From assembly GCF_025210165.1 (NCBI RefSeq), contig NZ_JAOASI010000040.1, positions 1-64,000 on the forward strand: 64,000 nt of DNA. The letters are read 5' to 3'. Positions 1 through 9,009 of this stretch are shown piece after piece. The stretch is from Tepidibacter sp. GTDB lineage: Bacteria; Bacillota; Clostridia; Peptostreptococcales; Peptostreptococcaceae. Numbering within the stretch: the stretch's first letter is position 1; every line of letters begins with the position of its first letter. The translations under genes and the position numbers were made by a program. Under the pieces are notes generated by a model. It searched no databases, was not told the origin of the DNA, and saw only the letters and a program-made list of their open reading frames with translations.

Positions 1-47
1 CGAGAAAGTATTCTTATTTCTTTTTCTGTAAATATTTTATTACTCAT
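1..47 (-). CDS. 5' end of a probable IS3-type transposase helper (HTH protein), truncated by the window edge
   Basis: Only 15 codons are inside the window: ATG at 47-45, reading MSNKIFTEKEIRILS. A purine-rich ribosome binding site (GGTGGA) lies about 6 bases upstream. This N-terminus matches my recollection of the small helix-turn-helix proteins that precede IS3-type transposases in clostridia, but the recognition rests on 15 residues. A TATAAT on the minus strand at 82-77 could be its -10 box; no clear -35 is seen. The rest of the gene and the right or left end of any insertion sequence are outside the window. Confidence 0.4.
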   Translation of the reverse strand, partial: MSNKIFTEKEIRILS

Positions 48-84
48 TTTATCTTCCACCATTCGTCTTTTTTTCTATTATACA

Positions 85-134
85 TAAAAATACCCTATAG
101 AATAGACTTTTTTTAGTGTCCACTCTATAGGGTA
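85..134 (-). terminator. Intrinsic terminator after thiN
   Basis: Bases 91-107 and 118-134 form a 17-pair stem in minus-strand RNA, with two G-U pairs and a loop containing an A-run. It is followed by five U residues (90-86). Because the mismatches become G-U pairs only in minus-strand RNA, the hairpin suits the leftward thiN transcript. The inverted repeat could alternatively be the end of the adjacent insertion sequence. Confidence 0.6.
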
Positions 135-174
135 CAGTATAGTATTTTAATACCCTTTATTTTGGGTTAGACAC

Positions 175-810
175 CTAATCCTTAGCCTTTATAACCAACA
201 CACACCCACTCTTAACACTTATTTCACACTTTTCACCAACTAAAACATTTGAGATACCCATTGATATACCAAATTTTAAATCATAGTCTTCAAGAGGATA
301 TTCAAGTCCTTTTAAAGTAAGTCCTAATGCATCTGAATATATAGGTATAACAGATATAATGTCCCCTTTTTTACCTGTAACTTGTATTTTTCCATCAGTT
401 ATATGTATCTCGTTATTTTCGTTTATTATTCTCGCTTTAATCCCTTTTTTTAAAAGAGAATATAAAAGGTTTATATTAGCAAGGGAATGGTCCATACGAG
501 TTCCTAAAACCCCTATAAAGTCGATTTCTTTTGATCCTTTGTCTATAGCATAATCTATACATATTTCCGTATCTGTTTTGTCCTTTTTAGATGGAAATTT
601 ATTAAATTCTATATTCTTATCCATAAAATATTTTTTTACTTTATCATCTATAGAATCAAGATCTCCTATTATGATACTAGGATCTATATTCATATTGTAT
701 GCATGATTAGATGCTCCATCAGCACATATTATAAAATCATAATCATCTATTATATTTTTATAAAAATCATAATCATCCATACTTCCATTTGCTATTATTA
801 AAGACTTCAA
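175..810 (-). CDS. thiN: Thiamine pyrophosphokinase
   Basis: This enzyme transfers pyrophosphate from ATP to thiamine to make the cofactor thiamine diphosphate; it is cytosolic. The 211-residue length is normal for the family. Diagnostic motifs are ADGASNH (about residues 29-35) and IIGDLDS (46-52), which bind substrate and metal, and RMDHSLANI near residue 105. The ATG is preceded by AGGAAGTG. It is the last gene of the rsmB-rlmN-prpC-prkC-rsgA-rpe-thiN run, 11 bases after rpe, and is followed by a hairpin with a U-tract. The placement after rsgA-rpe is the usual one in Bacillota. Confidence 0.95.
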   Translation of the reverse strand: MKSLIIANGSMDDYDFYKNIIDDYDFIICADGASNHAYNMNIDPSIIIGDLDSIDDKVKKYFMDKNIEFNKFPSKKDKTDTEICIDYAIDKGSKEIDFIGVLGTRMDHSLANINLLYSLLKKGIKARIINENNEIHITDGKIQVTGKKGDIISVIPIYSDALGLTLKGLEYPLEDYDLKFGISMGISNVLVGEKCEISVKSGCVLVIKAKD

Positions 811-821
811 TAAATCACTTC

Positions 822-1478
822 CTAAATCACTGAGTTTGATCTAAACTCTTGTACAGTCTTATTTATATCATCACTTCCAAATATAGCAGAGCCTGCAACA
901 ATAACATTAGCTCCGGCCTCTACTACTTTATGAACATTACTTGGCTTCATTCCTCCATCAACTTGTATTTCAAGGTTAAGATTTCTTTCATTTGCAAGTT
1001 CTCTAACCTCTTTTATTTTATCTATCATTCCTTCTATAAATGATTGTCCTCCAAATCCAGGGTTAACAGTCATTATAAGAACCATATCAAGTTCATCTAT
1101 AACATGCTTTATAGTTTCTACAGGAGTTGCAGGATTTAACGATACACAAACCTTAACACCCTTTGATTTTATATTTTGTATTGTTCTATGAAGATGTGTA
1201 CATGCTTCTTGATGTACTGTTATTATATCTGCACCAGCATTTACAAAACTTTCTATATAATTATCAGGATTTTCAATCATAAGATGAACATCAAACACCA
1301 TATTTACATCTTTTCTTAAGCTTTTTACTATACCTGGTCCTAATGTAATATCAGGTACAAAGTGTCCATCCATTACATCTATATGCAAGTACTCACATCC
1401 TACACTCTCTACCTTTTTAATATCCTCTAATAATCTTGCAAAATCTGCTGAAAGTATTGATGGGGCTAATTTTATCAT
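822..1478 (-). CDS. rpe: Ribulose-phosphate 3-epimerase
   Basis: Interconverts D-ribulose 5-phosphate and D-xylulose 5-phosphate in the pentose phosphate pathway. It is a 218-residue TIM barrel of standard length. The metal-binding set is visible: His32 and Asp34 (LHIDVMDGHFVP), His65 (DVHLMI) and Asp174 (QVDGGM). The flexible loop VNPGFGGQSF follows near residue 138. The start ATG has a GGAGG ribosome binding site, and only 2 bases separate it from rsgA, so the two are cotranscribed. Confidence 0.97.
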   Translation of the reverse strand: MIKLAPSILSADFARLLEDIKKVESVGCEYLHIDVMDGHFVPDITLGPGIVKSLRKDVNMVFDVHLMIENPDNYIESFVNAGADIITVHQEACTHLHRTIQNIKSKGVKVCVSLNPATPVETIKHVIDELDMVLIMTVNPGFGGQSFIEGMIDKIKEVRELANERNLNLEIQVDGGMKPSNVHKVVEAGANVIVAGSAIFGSDDINKTVQEFRSNSVI

Positions 1479-1480
1479 GT

Positions 1481-2365
1481 TTAGTACCTCCTATTTTTTT
1501 TTCTTATTTCATTTAATAGTTGTAAGTAGCTTTCATATCTTTGAGTAGTTATTTTCCCTTCATCAAGAGCATTTTTCACTCCACAATTTGGCTCATTCTC
1601 ATGCAGACAGTTTCTATAAAACTTACAATCATCAGCATAATCATCAAACTCTATAAAATAATCCTTCAAGTCCTCAGGTTCTATGGAGTCTAATGTTAAA
1701 GAACTAAATCCAGGTGTATCAGCAACCATACCACCATCTTCTAGCTTTAGAAGCTGCGCATATCTTGTTGTATGCTTTCCTCTCTTTATCTTTTCACTTA
1801 TACTTCCAGTTTCAAGGCTTAGATTTGAATCTATCTTATTTAAAAGGCTAGATTTTCCAACTCCAGATGGTCCAGCAAATACTACTATACTATTTTTTAG
1901 TTCATTTTTTACAAGTTGTATATTAATATCTTTTTTCGTACTTATAGGTATTACTTTATATCCTGCATTATTGTACACTTTTTTTACATTTTCATATTCT
2001 TTATTATCATCTAAATCTATTTTATTAATTACTATAATTACCTCTAGACCTTCTTTTTCAGCTAAAACTATAAATCTATCTAAAAGTGAAAAATGAGGTT
2101 GTGGATTTTTAATACTAAATACTATTATAGCCTTGTTTATATTTGCTATAGGAGGTCTTATTAATTCACTATCCCTTTTTTTTATGTCTTCTATTACACC
2201 CTTTTTTTCTTCTTCATTTACTACAGATATATCTACTATATCCCCTACAAGAGGTGTTACCTTTTTCTTTCTAAATATACCTCTAGCCTTACATTCATAT
2301 ATACCTTCCTTTGTATCTATATAATAAAAACCACCTATACCCTTTGTTATTCTACCATTTAACAT
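1481..2365 (-). CDS. rsgA: Ribosome small subunit-dependent GTPase
   Basis: A circularly permuted GTPase that helps mature the 30S ribosomal subunit. The order of motifs shows the permutation: an N-terminal OB fold, then NKIDLDD (G4, about residue 113), then the P-loop GPSGVGKSSLLNK (about 165-177), then DTPGFSS (G3, about 215). A C-terminal zinc-binding segment reads CKFYRNCLHENEPNC. The length of 294 residues is typical. It sits between prkC and rpe; in related bacteria RsgA is often found beside the PrkC kinase and is a reported substrate of it. Confidence 0.96.
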   Translation of the reverse strand: MLNGRITKGIGGFYYIDTKEGIYECKARGIFRKKKVTPLVGDIVDISVVNEEEKKGVIEDIKKRDSELIRPPIANINKAIIVFSIKNPQPHFSLLDRFIVLAEKEGLEVIIVINKIDLDDNKEYENVKKVYNNAGYKVIPISTKKDINIQLVKNELKNSIVVFAGPSGVGKSSLLNKIDSNLSLETGSISEKIKRGKHTTRYAQLLKLEDGGMVADTPGFSSLTLDSIEPEDLKDYFIEFDDYADDCKFYRNCLHENEPNCGVKNALDEGKITTQRYESYLQLLNEIRKKNRRY

Positions 2366-2377
2366 ATTTTTCTCCTT

Positions 2378-4318
2378 CTATTTAAATTCAGCTGTTGTTT
2401 TACCATAAAAAACATCATTTACATATATCTCATACTCTTTTGTTTGTCCTTCATAACCTTCAATAGGAACTGATATCATACTTCCTAACTCTTTTATATT
2501 TATTGTCTTATTATATATAGTGTTTGAAGTGTTTTTTTCTTTTTCTTTTATTACAACCTCTACAGTCTCATCTTCTTGTGGTAATTCAAATGATATTTGC
2601 TTTTCTATAATTTTCTTAGAAGGTTCTTCTACTACCTCTTCTTCTTCTTCATACTCATTTACTGTTAAGTCTATTTTTTTGCCTTCCTCAACATGCTGTC
2701 CACCCTTTAGACTTTGCCTAAGTATGACACCTTCTTTTTTATCTTTATCTTCTTCATATTTTATCTTTCCTATTCCTAGCTCAACTAATAATACTCTAGC
2801 ATCTTCTAAAGTTTTTCCAACTATATTTGGTACCTTTACAAGTTTTACTTCTTCACCCTTACTAACTATGAAATCTATACCTGTTCCTTGTTCCACTTCT
2901 GTAAATGCCCTTGGTTTTTGACTTATTATAGTCCCTTCAGGTAATGAGCTAAACTCGTAGTCTATAACTCCTTCTTTCAAATCACTTTCTTTTAGTATAT
3001 TTTCTACACTTTCAAGTGTTTTTCTAACCAAATTAGGAACAGTTACTGGCTCTCCGCCCTTACTTACATCAAATTTGACTGTTTGACCCTTTTTAATTGG
3101 ACTTCCTGCTGATGGAGTTTGATTTATTATATGGTTTTTTTCTACTGATGAATCATATAATTCTTTTCTAATCCTAACATCAACACCTATTGCTTCAAGT
3201 CTAGTAGTAGCATCTTCTAGTGTATTATTTTCAAAATCTGGCATTTCATAATTTTGGACAATAAACAAATCTTTAATACTATATATCAAATATGCAATTG
3301 ATAACGACATTACAAGTGCTAACAAAACACCTAGAATAGTCATCTTCTTTTTACTACTATTTTTCTTTTTAGATTTTTTTCTCATATTCGTATTAACACC
3401 TTCTTCTTTAAGTTGTTTAGGTATATTAGCTTTTAATTCTTCATTTAAAGAATTCAGTTTTTGAGTATGATAATTATCATACTCCTGCTCAAAATCAAGT
3501 TCTACATTGTTTTCTATATACTCTATATCATTTATTAATTCGTATGCACTTTGATATCTGTCAGATTGTTTTTTCTGAGTTAATTTATATAACAATCCTT
3601 TTATATCCTTTGGTATATTATCAGGTATATCTTTTTCAAAATCTATATATTCATTTATATGTTTTAAAGCTATATTTACAGGAGTATCCCCTCTAAATGG
3701 TACTTTTCCTGTTAACATTTCATACAAAACTATACCAAGGGAATAAAGGTCTGAAGTTTTATCTATATACCCACCTCTAGCTTGCTCGGGAGAAAAGTAG
3801 TGTACAGAACCTATTACATTACCAACTACAGTTATAGTTGAACTGGTCGTAGCTTTTGCTATACCAAAATCTGCAACCTTTGCTACATTATCTTCTGATA
3901 TCAATATGTTGTGTGGCTTTATATCTCTATGTACTATCCCATTTTTATGTGCTTGATTTAATGCCATAGCTATTTGCTTCATTATATCAAGTGCATAAGA
4001 ATAGTCTAGTGCTCCTTTTTTCTTTATTAAATCTTTAAGATTCATACCATCCACATATTCCATTACTATATAGTTTATCTCTTCATCTTGTCCTACATCG
4101 TATATATTAACAATATTAGGATGAGTAAGCCCTGCTGATGCTAATGCTTCATTTTTAAATTTCAAAAGAAATTCTTCGTCATTGCTAAATTCGGGTCTCA
4201 AAACTTTGATAGCTACAATTCTATTTAAAATAGTACATCTAGCTTTATATACAAATGCCATTCCCCCATCGCCTATTTTATCTAATATTTCGTATCTATC
4301 ATTAAACATCTTCTTCAT
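2378..4318 (-). CDS. prkC: Membrane Ser/Thr protein kinase with PASTA repeats
   Basis: Senses cell-wall material outside the cell and phosphorylates cytosolic targets. An N-terminal kinase domain (about residues 7-270) carries the glycine loop GDGGMAFVYKA, the lysine of VAIKVL, HRDIKPHNIL, DFGIAK and SPEQARG. A single transmembrane helix follows after a lysine-rich stretch (about 330-350). Three extracellular PASTA repeats and an acidic, glutamate-rich linker make up the C-terminal half. I chose the ATG at 4318 (MKKMFNDRYEI) because GGTGAT lies 7-9 bases upstream; an in-frame TTG at 4333 is less likely. It follows its partner phosphatase prpC. Confidence 0.96.
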   Translation of the reverse strand: MKKMFNDRYEILDKIGDGGMAFVYKARCTILNRIVAIKVLRPEFSNDEEFLLKFKNEALASAGLTHPNIVNIYDVGQDEEINYIVMEYVDGMNLKDLIKKKGALDYSYALDIMKQIAMALNQAHKNGIVHRDIKPHNILISEDNVAKVADFGIAKATTSSTITVVGNVIGSVHYFSPEQARGGYIDKTSDLYSLGIVLYEMLTGKVPFRGDTPVNIALKHINEYIDFEKDIPDNIPKDIKGLLYKLTQKKQSDRYQSAYELINDIEYIENNVELDFEQEYDNYHTQKLNSLNEELKANIPKQLKEEGVNTNMRKKSKKKNSSKKKMTILGVLLALVMSLSIAYLIYSIKDLFIVQNYEMPDFENNTLEDATTRLEAIGVDVRIRKELYDSSVEKNHIINQTPSAGSPIKKGQTVKFDVSKGGEPVTVPNLVRKTLESVENILKESDLKEGVIDYEFSSLPEGTIISQKPRAFTEVEQGTGIDFIVSKGEEVKLVKVPNIVGKTLEDARVLLVELGIGKIKYEEDKDKKEGVILRQSLKGGQHVEEGKKIDLTVNEYEEEEEVVEEPSKKIIEKQISFELPQEDETVEVVIKEKEKNTSNTIYNKTINIKELGSMISVPIEGYEGQTKEYEIYVNDVFYGKTTAEFK

Positions 4319-4345
4319 AAACTGTATCACCAACTCTCTGTTTAA

Positions 4346-5092
4346 TTAAATTGTTATACATATAACTGATATATTGTCTTTACTGCCATTTTTCTTTGCC
4401 ATATCAACCATTTTACTACAACATTTTTTTAAATCATCGTTATTTATCAATATATTATTTAAATCATCTATAGTTACCGAATTTGTAAGACCATCAGTTG
4501 CCATTACTATTTTATTATCTTTTTCTAACATTTCTTTATAAAAATCTATTTTTATAAATTCATCGGTTCCTATTGCCCTTGTTATTACATTTCTTTGAGG
4601 ATGAGTAAGAGCTTCTTTTTCTGTTATAGCGCCTTCATCTATAAGTTCTTGAACTAGAGAATTATCTTTTGTAACTTTCTTTATATAATCATCAGTAAAT
4701 AAACAACAGCTACTATCTCCAATATTTGCTATGTATAAATCTTTTTTATGAATTATAGAAGTTGTAAGAGTAGTCCCCATACCCTTATATTTATCCTCGT
4801 ATAAAGACGTTTTATATACTATAGCATTAACATACTTGTAAGCTTGCCTTAATACAGATTTAACCTCTATGTAATTATCAAAATTCACATTCACTAAATT
4901 CTTTTTTAAAAAGTACAGTATGTTTTCTACAGATAATTTACTAGCTACTTCTCCTTTTTTATGACCACCCATGCCATCTGCTATGGTAAATATAGCTATT
5001 TCTTGATTATCGTGTTCTATAATTTCATAGCCACAAAAATCTTCATTTTGTTTTCTTTTATTTCCTATATCAGATAAAATATGATACTTCAT
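4346..5092 (-). CDS. prpC: PP2C-family protein phosphatase, partner of PrkC
   Basis: Removes phosphate from serine and threonine residues and opposes PrkC. PP2C signatures are ADGMGGHKKGEVAS and NIGDSSCCLF, with metal-binding aspartates also in MATDGLTNS and the C-terminal SKDNISVI. Length is about 248 residues, as expected. The ATG at 5092 (MKYHILSDIG) has GGGGTG seven bases upstream, which favours it over the in-frame TTG at 5107. The gap to prkC is short, so the pair is cotranscribed. The symbol stp is also in use for this family. Confidence 0.94.
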   Translation of the reverse strand: MKYHILSDIGNKRKQNEDFCGYEIIEHDNQEIAIFTIADGMGGHKKGEVASKLSVENILYFLKKNLVNVNFDNYIEVKSVLRQAYKYVNAIVYKTSLYEDKYKGMGTTLTTSIIHKKDLYIANIGDSSCCLFTDDYIKKVTKDNSLVQELIDEGAITEKEALTHPQRNVITRAIGTDEFIKIDFYKEMLEKDNKIVMATDGLTNSVTIDDLNNILINNDDLKKCCSKMVDMAKKNGSKDNISVICITI

Positions 5093-5117
5093 AAAATCAC
5101 ACCCCAATCAAAGGACC

Positions 5118-6152
5118 TTACTGTTGTTTTATATGTTTTCTTCTTAACTGTCCACAAGCTCCCTTAATATCACTTCCCATTTCTCTTCTTATAGTACAAT
5201 TAATTCCCGCTTGTTTCAAGTTTTCTTTAAATTTATACACATAATTTTTGTCTGGTTTTTCGTAACTTCTTTCTTCAACTTTATTTATAGGTATTAAATT
5301 TACATGACATAGAATTCCTTTTAATTTATTACCTAAAAGCTTCACATCTTCTTTTTTGTCATTGACTCCCTTTATAAGTGAGTATTCAAATGTAATTCTT
5401 CTATTAGTTTTTTGTATATAATATCTACAAGCCTTAATAATTTCATCTATAGTATATGATTTTGCTATTGGCATTATTTCTCTTCTAGTATTTTCATCTG
5501 CTGCGTGAAGTGATATAGCTAAGTTTATAGGAATATTCATATCAGCAAGCTCATATATTTTAGGTACTATTCCACAAGTAGAAAGAGTTATATGTCTATA
5601 TCCTATATTAAGACCATTCTTCTCATTTACTATTTCTAAAAACTTTTTAACATTCTCAAAATTATCAAAAGGTTCTCCGCTTCCCATTAATACAATGTTT
5701 GATACTCTAGTTTTAATATCTTTTTGAATTTGAAGAACTTGATCTAATATCTCCCACGGCTCTAAATTTCTTTCTAAACCATCTATTGTAGATGCACAGA
5801 AATTACATCCCATTCTACAACCAACTTGAGTTGATATACAAACAGATACTCCATGTTCGTACTTCATCATAACGCTCTCTATTATATTTTTATCTTCAAG
5901 TGCAAACAGATATTTTATAGTTCCATCTATTTTAGATTCAAATTTCTTATATATTTCCAATTTTCCAAGCTTTGATCTTTCTGATAGTTTTTTTCTTAGA
6001 TCCTTAGAAATATTACTCATATCATCTATAGAGTCTATTTCTTTATATATCCAACTAAAAATTTGATTCCCCCTAAATGGTTTTTCTCCTATTTCCTTCA
6101 TAAATTCCTTCATATCATTTTCAGTTAAAGATTTTAAACATACCTTATTCAT
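5118..6152 (-). CDS. rlmN: Dual-specificity 23S rRNA/tRNA adenine C2-methyltransferase
   Basis: A radical-SAM enzyme that methylates C2 of A2503 in 23S rRNA and A37 in some tRNAs. The cluster-binding motif CRMGCNFC (CxxxCxxC) follows STQVG at about residues 105-120. The reactive cysteines of the family are expected in the LSTCG segment and near the C-terminus, where MGSDIKGACGQLRR ends in the usual way. Length of 344 residues is standard. It lies 9 bases after rsmB, so two RNA methyltransferases are encoded together. Confidence 0.97.
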   Translation of the reverse strand: MNKVCLKSLTENDMKEFMKEIGEKPFRGNQIFSWIYKEIDSIDDMSNISKDLRKKLSERSKLGKLEIYKKFESKIDGTIKYLFALEDKNIIESVMMKYEHGVSVCISTQVGCRMGCNFCASTIDGLERNLEPWEILDQVLQIQKDIKTRVSNIVLMGSGEPFDNFENVKKFLEIVNEKNGLNIGYRHITLSTCGIVPKIYELADMNIPINLAISLHAADENTRREIMPIAKSYTIDEIIKACRYYIQKTNRRITFEYSLIKGVNDKKEDVKLLGNKLKGILCHVNLIPINKVEERSYEKPDKNYVYKFKENLKQAGINCTIRREMGSDIKGACGQLRRKHIKQQ

Positions 6153-6160
6153 TTAAATCA

Positions 6161-7492
6161 CTACCTTGTCCTTCTTAATTTAGCTATAAAAAATCCATCC
6201 ATTCCATGTATATTAGGATATAGCTTTATGTATCCATCTTCTTGATTTTCTAGATCAACATTTATATTTTGTATTGGTTCAAGTTTGAAATCATCGTTTA
6301 GTTTTAAAAATTCATTTACTATATCTATATTTTCTCTATCTTCTATTGTACATGTACTATATATTAATAATCCACCTTTTTTTACATATTTAGAGTTATT
6401 TTGAAGTATTATTTTCTGAATCTTGGGTATATCTTCTAAATCCTTTTTCTTTTTATATTTTATTTCAGGCTTTCTTCTTATTATACCAAATCCAGAACAA
6501 GGTGCATCAACTAACACTGTGTCAAATTTTTCTATACTTTTATTATCAAGCTCTGTAGCATCAAATTTTTGAATATCTACATTATTAAGTCCCAGTCTTT
6601 GTGTATTTTCTTTTATAAGCTTTAGTTTGTGGTCGAATATATCTCTAGCTACAACTGTTCCTGTATTCTTCATTAAACTAGCTAAATGAGTAGTCTTTCC
6701 TCCCGGTGCTGAACACACATCTAATATATTTTCATTTTCCCTTGGGTTTATAACATGACCTATTATCATAGAGCTTATATCTTGAATTTGAAAATATCCT
6801 TTTTTATATAGTTCGTTATTTTCTATATTTTTAAGACTCTTCACTCTTATCGCTTCTTTAACTAATTTAACTGCTTCACACTGAACCCCTTGTTCTTCTA
6901 GCTTTTTGATTAAATCTTCTCTTGATATTTTTACTTCATTAGTTCTTAAGTATAAATCTGGTTTCTCGTTATTTTCCTGAACAAGTTCTTCAGTGAAATC
7001 TTCTCCAAATTTATCTATCCAATTTTTAATAATCCATTCTTCATAAGAGTACTTTATAGATAAGTACTTTACTATATCTTTGCTTTTTTCAGGATACTTT
7101 ATATCATTTTGATTTCTAACAACATTTCTAAGTACTCCATTAACAAATCCTGATGCTTTTTTGCAGTACTTTTTAGATAAATTTACGCTTTCATTTACAG
7201 CTGCAAAATCCTTTGTGCTATCTAGGAATAATATCTGATATATCCCCATTTGAAGAATATTTCTAACATGAGGAGATAATTTTTTAGCCTTTATCTTTGA
7301 AAATTTATTTATTACATAATTTAAGAAATATTTATTCTCTGTAACACCATATATAAGTTCTGTACAAAATCCTCTATCCATATCTTTTAGATTACTCTCT
7401 CTTAAATATTTGTTAACTCCTAAGTTAGAGTATAATCCATTATTTTCTATATCATATATAGCATTAAGTGCTATCTCTCTACTGCTTTTCAT
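6161..7492 (-). CDS. rsmB: 16S rRNA cytosine-967 C5-methyltransferase
   Basis: Uses S-adenosylmethionine to methylate C967 of 16S rRNA. The N-terminal third is a NusB-like RNA-binding domain; the C-terminal part is the methyltransferase, with CSAPGGKTTHLA for cofactor binding and two catalytic-type cysteines in DAPCSGFG and YSTCT. The length of 443 residues fits. It appears to begin the seven-gene run to thiN, directly after the yugP terminator. Only 30 bases separate that terminator from the start codon, so the promoter is either very compact or the run depends on readthrough. Confidence 0.96.
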   Translation of the reverse strand: MKSSREIALNAIYDIENNGLYSNLGVNKYLRESNLKDMDRGFCTELIYGVTENKYFLNYVINKFSKIKAKKLSPHVRNILQMGIYQILFLDSTKDFAAVNESVNLSKKYCKKASGFVNGVLRNVVRNQNDIKYPEKSKDIVKYLSIKYSYEEWIIKNWIDKFGEDFTEELVQENNEKPDLYLRTNEVKISREDLIKKLEEQGVQCEAVKLVKEAIRVKSLKNIENNELYKKGYFQIQDISSMIIGHVINPRENENILDVCSAPGGKTTHLASLMKNTGTVVARDIFDHKLKLIKENTQRLGLNNVDIQKFDATELDNKSIEKFDTVLVDAPCSGFGIIRRKPEIKYKKKKDLEDIPKIQKIILQNNSKYVKKGGLLIYSTCTIEDRENIDIVNEFLKLNDDFKLEPIQNINVDLENQEDGYIKLYPNIHGMDGFFIAKLRRTR

Positions 7493-7522
7493 TCTCTTCT
7501 CTCCTTTAAAATTCGTCTACGC

Positions 7523-7561
7523 AAAAAAACCATATTATTTTTATTTCAAAAAATAATATGG
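7523..7561 (-). terminator. Intrinsic terminator after yugP
   Basis: An AT-rich inverted repeat, CCATATTATTTTT against AAAAAATAATATGG (7530-7561), is followed on the minus strand by a run of seven T (7529-7523). It ends the priA-def-fmt-DUF116-yugP unit. Confidence 0.75.
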
Positions 7562-7570
7562 GATTTGTTT

Positions 7571-8257
7571 TTAGTCGTCTCTACTACTTAAAATTAACAA
7601 TCTAACTAATTGAAGTATAGCACTAGCTGCCGCTGCTACATAAGTAAGGGCTGCTGCATCTAGCACCTTCTTACTATATTTTCTTTCTTCAGTTGTTATT
7701 AAACTATTAGCAACAAGTTGATCTATAGCTCTTGATGATGCATTAAATTCAACAGGAAGTGTCACAACTTGGAATAATACAGCACCAGAAAATAAAAGTA
7801 TACCTATTTTTAATAACGAAGGTATAACTAAAAAGCCTACCATTATAAATATCCAAGACATAGATGAACTTATATTTACTATAGGAACTAAATTATTTCT
7901 AAACGCAAGTGGAAAATACGCTTCTCCATGTTGAATAGCATGGCCAACTTCATGAGCTGCTACTGAAACAGAGGCTATAGACGTTCCATGATATACATCA
8001 TTTGAAAATCTTAAAACTCTACTTCTAGGATCATAATGATCACTAAGCCTTCCGTGAGTCAACTCTATATCTACATTTCTAAGTCCATTTTTATCTAGTA
8101 TATATCTAGCCACCTGAGCTCCTGTATATCCCCTTTGGCTGTATACTCTTAGATATTTATTAAAGGTTGTTTTAACCTTAGTTTGAGCATATACTGCAAA
8201 TAACATAGCTGGAATTAATAAAATCATAGTTGGGTCAAATCCATAATAAGGATACAT
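7571..8257 (-). CDS. yugP: Zinc metallopeptidase, YugP family (membrane)
   Basis: A 228-residue membrane protein with a neutral zinc metallopeptidase signature, HEVGHAIQHG, near residue 102. A hydrophobic segment starts the protein (PTMILLIPAMLFAVYA) and two to three more lie in the C-terminal half. The physiological substrate of this family is not known. The gene follows DUF116 with 1 base between and precedes a strong hairpin terminator, so it is the last gene of its unit. Confidence 0.88.
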   Translation of the reverse strand: MYPYYGFDPTMILLIPAMLFAVYAQTKVKTTFNKYLRVYSQRGYTGAQVARYILDKNGLRNVDIELTHGRLSDHYDPRSRVLRFSNDVYHGTSIASVSVAAHEVGHAIQHGEAYFPLAFRNNLVPIVNISSSMSWIFIMVGFLVIPSLLKIGILLFSGAVLFQVVTLPVEFNASSRAIDQLVANSLITTEERKYSKKVLDAAALTYVAAAASAILQLVRLLILSSRDD

Positions 8258-8258
8258 C

Positions 8259-9008
8259 CTAATTACCTCCTAAGAAAAATTTAATGGCCTCTTCTACCTT
8301 TTCAATATCTATTTCTGTATTAAAACAAGGTCCATTTGGTCTTTTGTTTAGTATACCTATTACGTGAAACTTAGATACATCCTGTATTCCACTGGTTAAA
8401 TCTCTCTCACACGCAATAGCTATTACAGCTTTTGGTTTATTCTCTATTATTATTTTTCTAGCTAGAGTTCCTCCAGTTGCAACAAAGGCCTTCACATTAT
8501 ATTTTTGCTTTAGTTTAACTAAATCCTGCACATTGCACTGTCCACACTGTCTACAATTATCTATATCATTTGTAACCTTATATTTACAAAAGTTTTTTTG
8601 TAGACAGTGAGGTGTTATAAGCATTATATCCTCTGCTTTAAAGTTATATTTATTAGAATATATATAATTATTATTTAAAATCACATATACTTTTCTAATA
8701 TCATTTTTAGGTATAGAGAATATTTTAGTAGTAATTATTATAAGAGGATACATACCATTTACTATATTCAAATTAATTTTCATTATATTCCTACTTATTT
8801 TTTTGCCTTTTAAAATAAGATAAGATACTATTGATGATAATATTATTACTGTTATTATTATCATCAATAGTATATTTAATAATGTAATACTTATACTAAC
8901 AAACTTCATATCTTTACTATAGATCACGAAATTAACTAGTTTATATACTAAAGCAAAGAATAGAGCTATTACACCCATTAAGTATATGAATTTTTTTTCA
9001 TTATTCAT
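8259..9008 (-). CDS. DUF116 membrane protein with cysteine motifs
   Basis: About 249 residues. Two hydrophobic helices lie at the N-terminus, followed by a cytosolic domain with a cysteine cluster (HCLQKNFC, then CRQCGQC) that could bind an iron-sulfur centre or zinc. This matches the DUF116 family; its function is unknown. The ATG at 9008 has GGGTGA five bases upstream, inside the last codons of fmt, so the two genes are translationally linked. An in-frame GTG at 9017 is the alternative. DUF116 beside fmt and yugP is common in clostridia. Confidence 0.85.
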   Translation of the reverse strand: MNNEKKFIYLMGVIALFFALVYKLVNFVIYSKDMKFVSISITLLNILLMIIITVIILSSIVSYLILKGKKISRNIMKINLNIVNGMYPLIIITTKIFSIPKNDIRKVYVILNNNYIYSNKYNFKAEDIMLITPHCLQKNFCKYKVTNDIDNCRQCGQCNVQDLVKLKQKYNVKAFVATGGTLARKIIIENKPKAVIAIACERDLTSGIQDVSKFHVIGILNKRPNGPCFNTEIDIEKVEEAIKFFLGGN

Positions 9009-9009
9009 A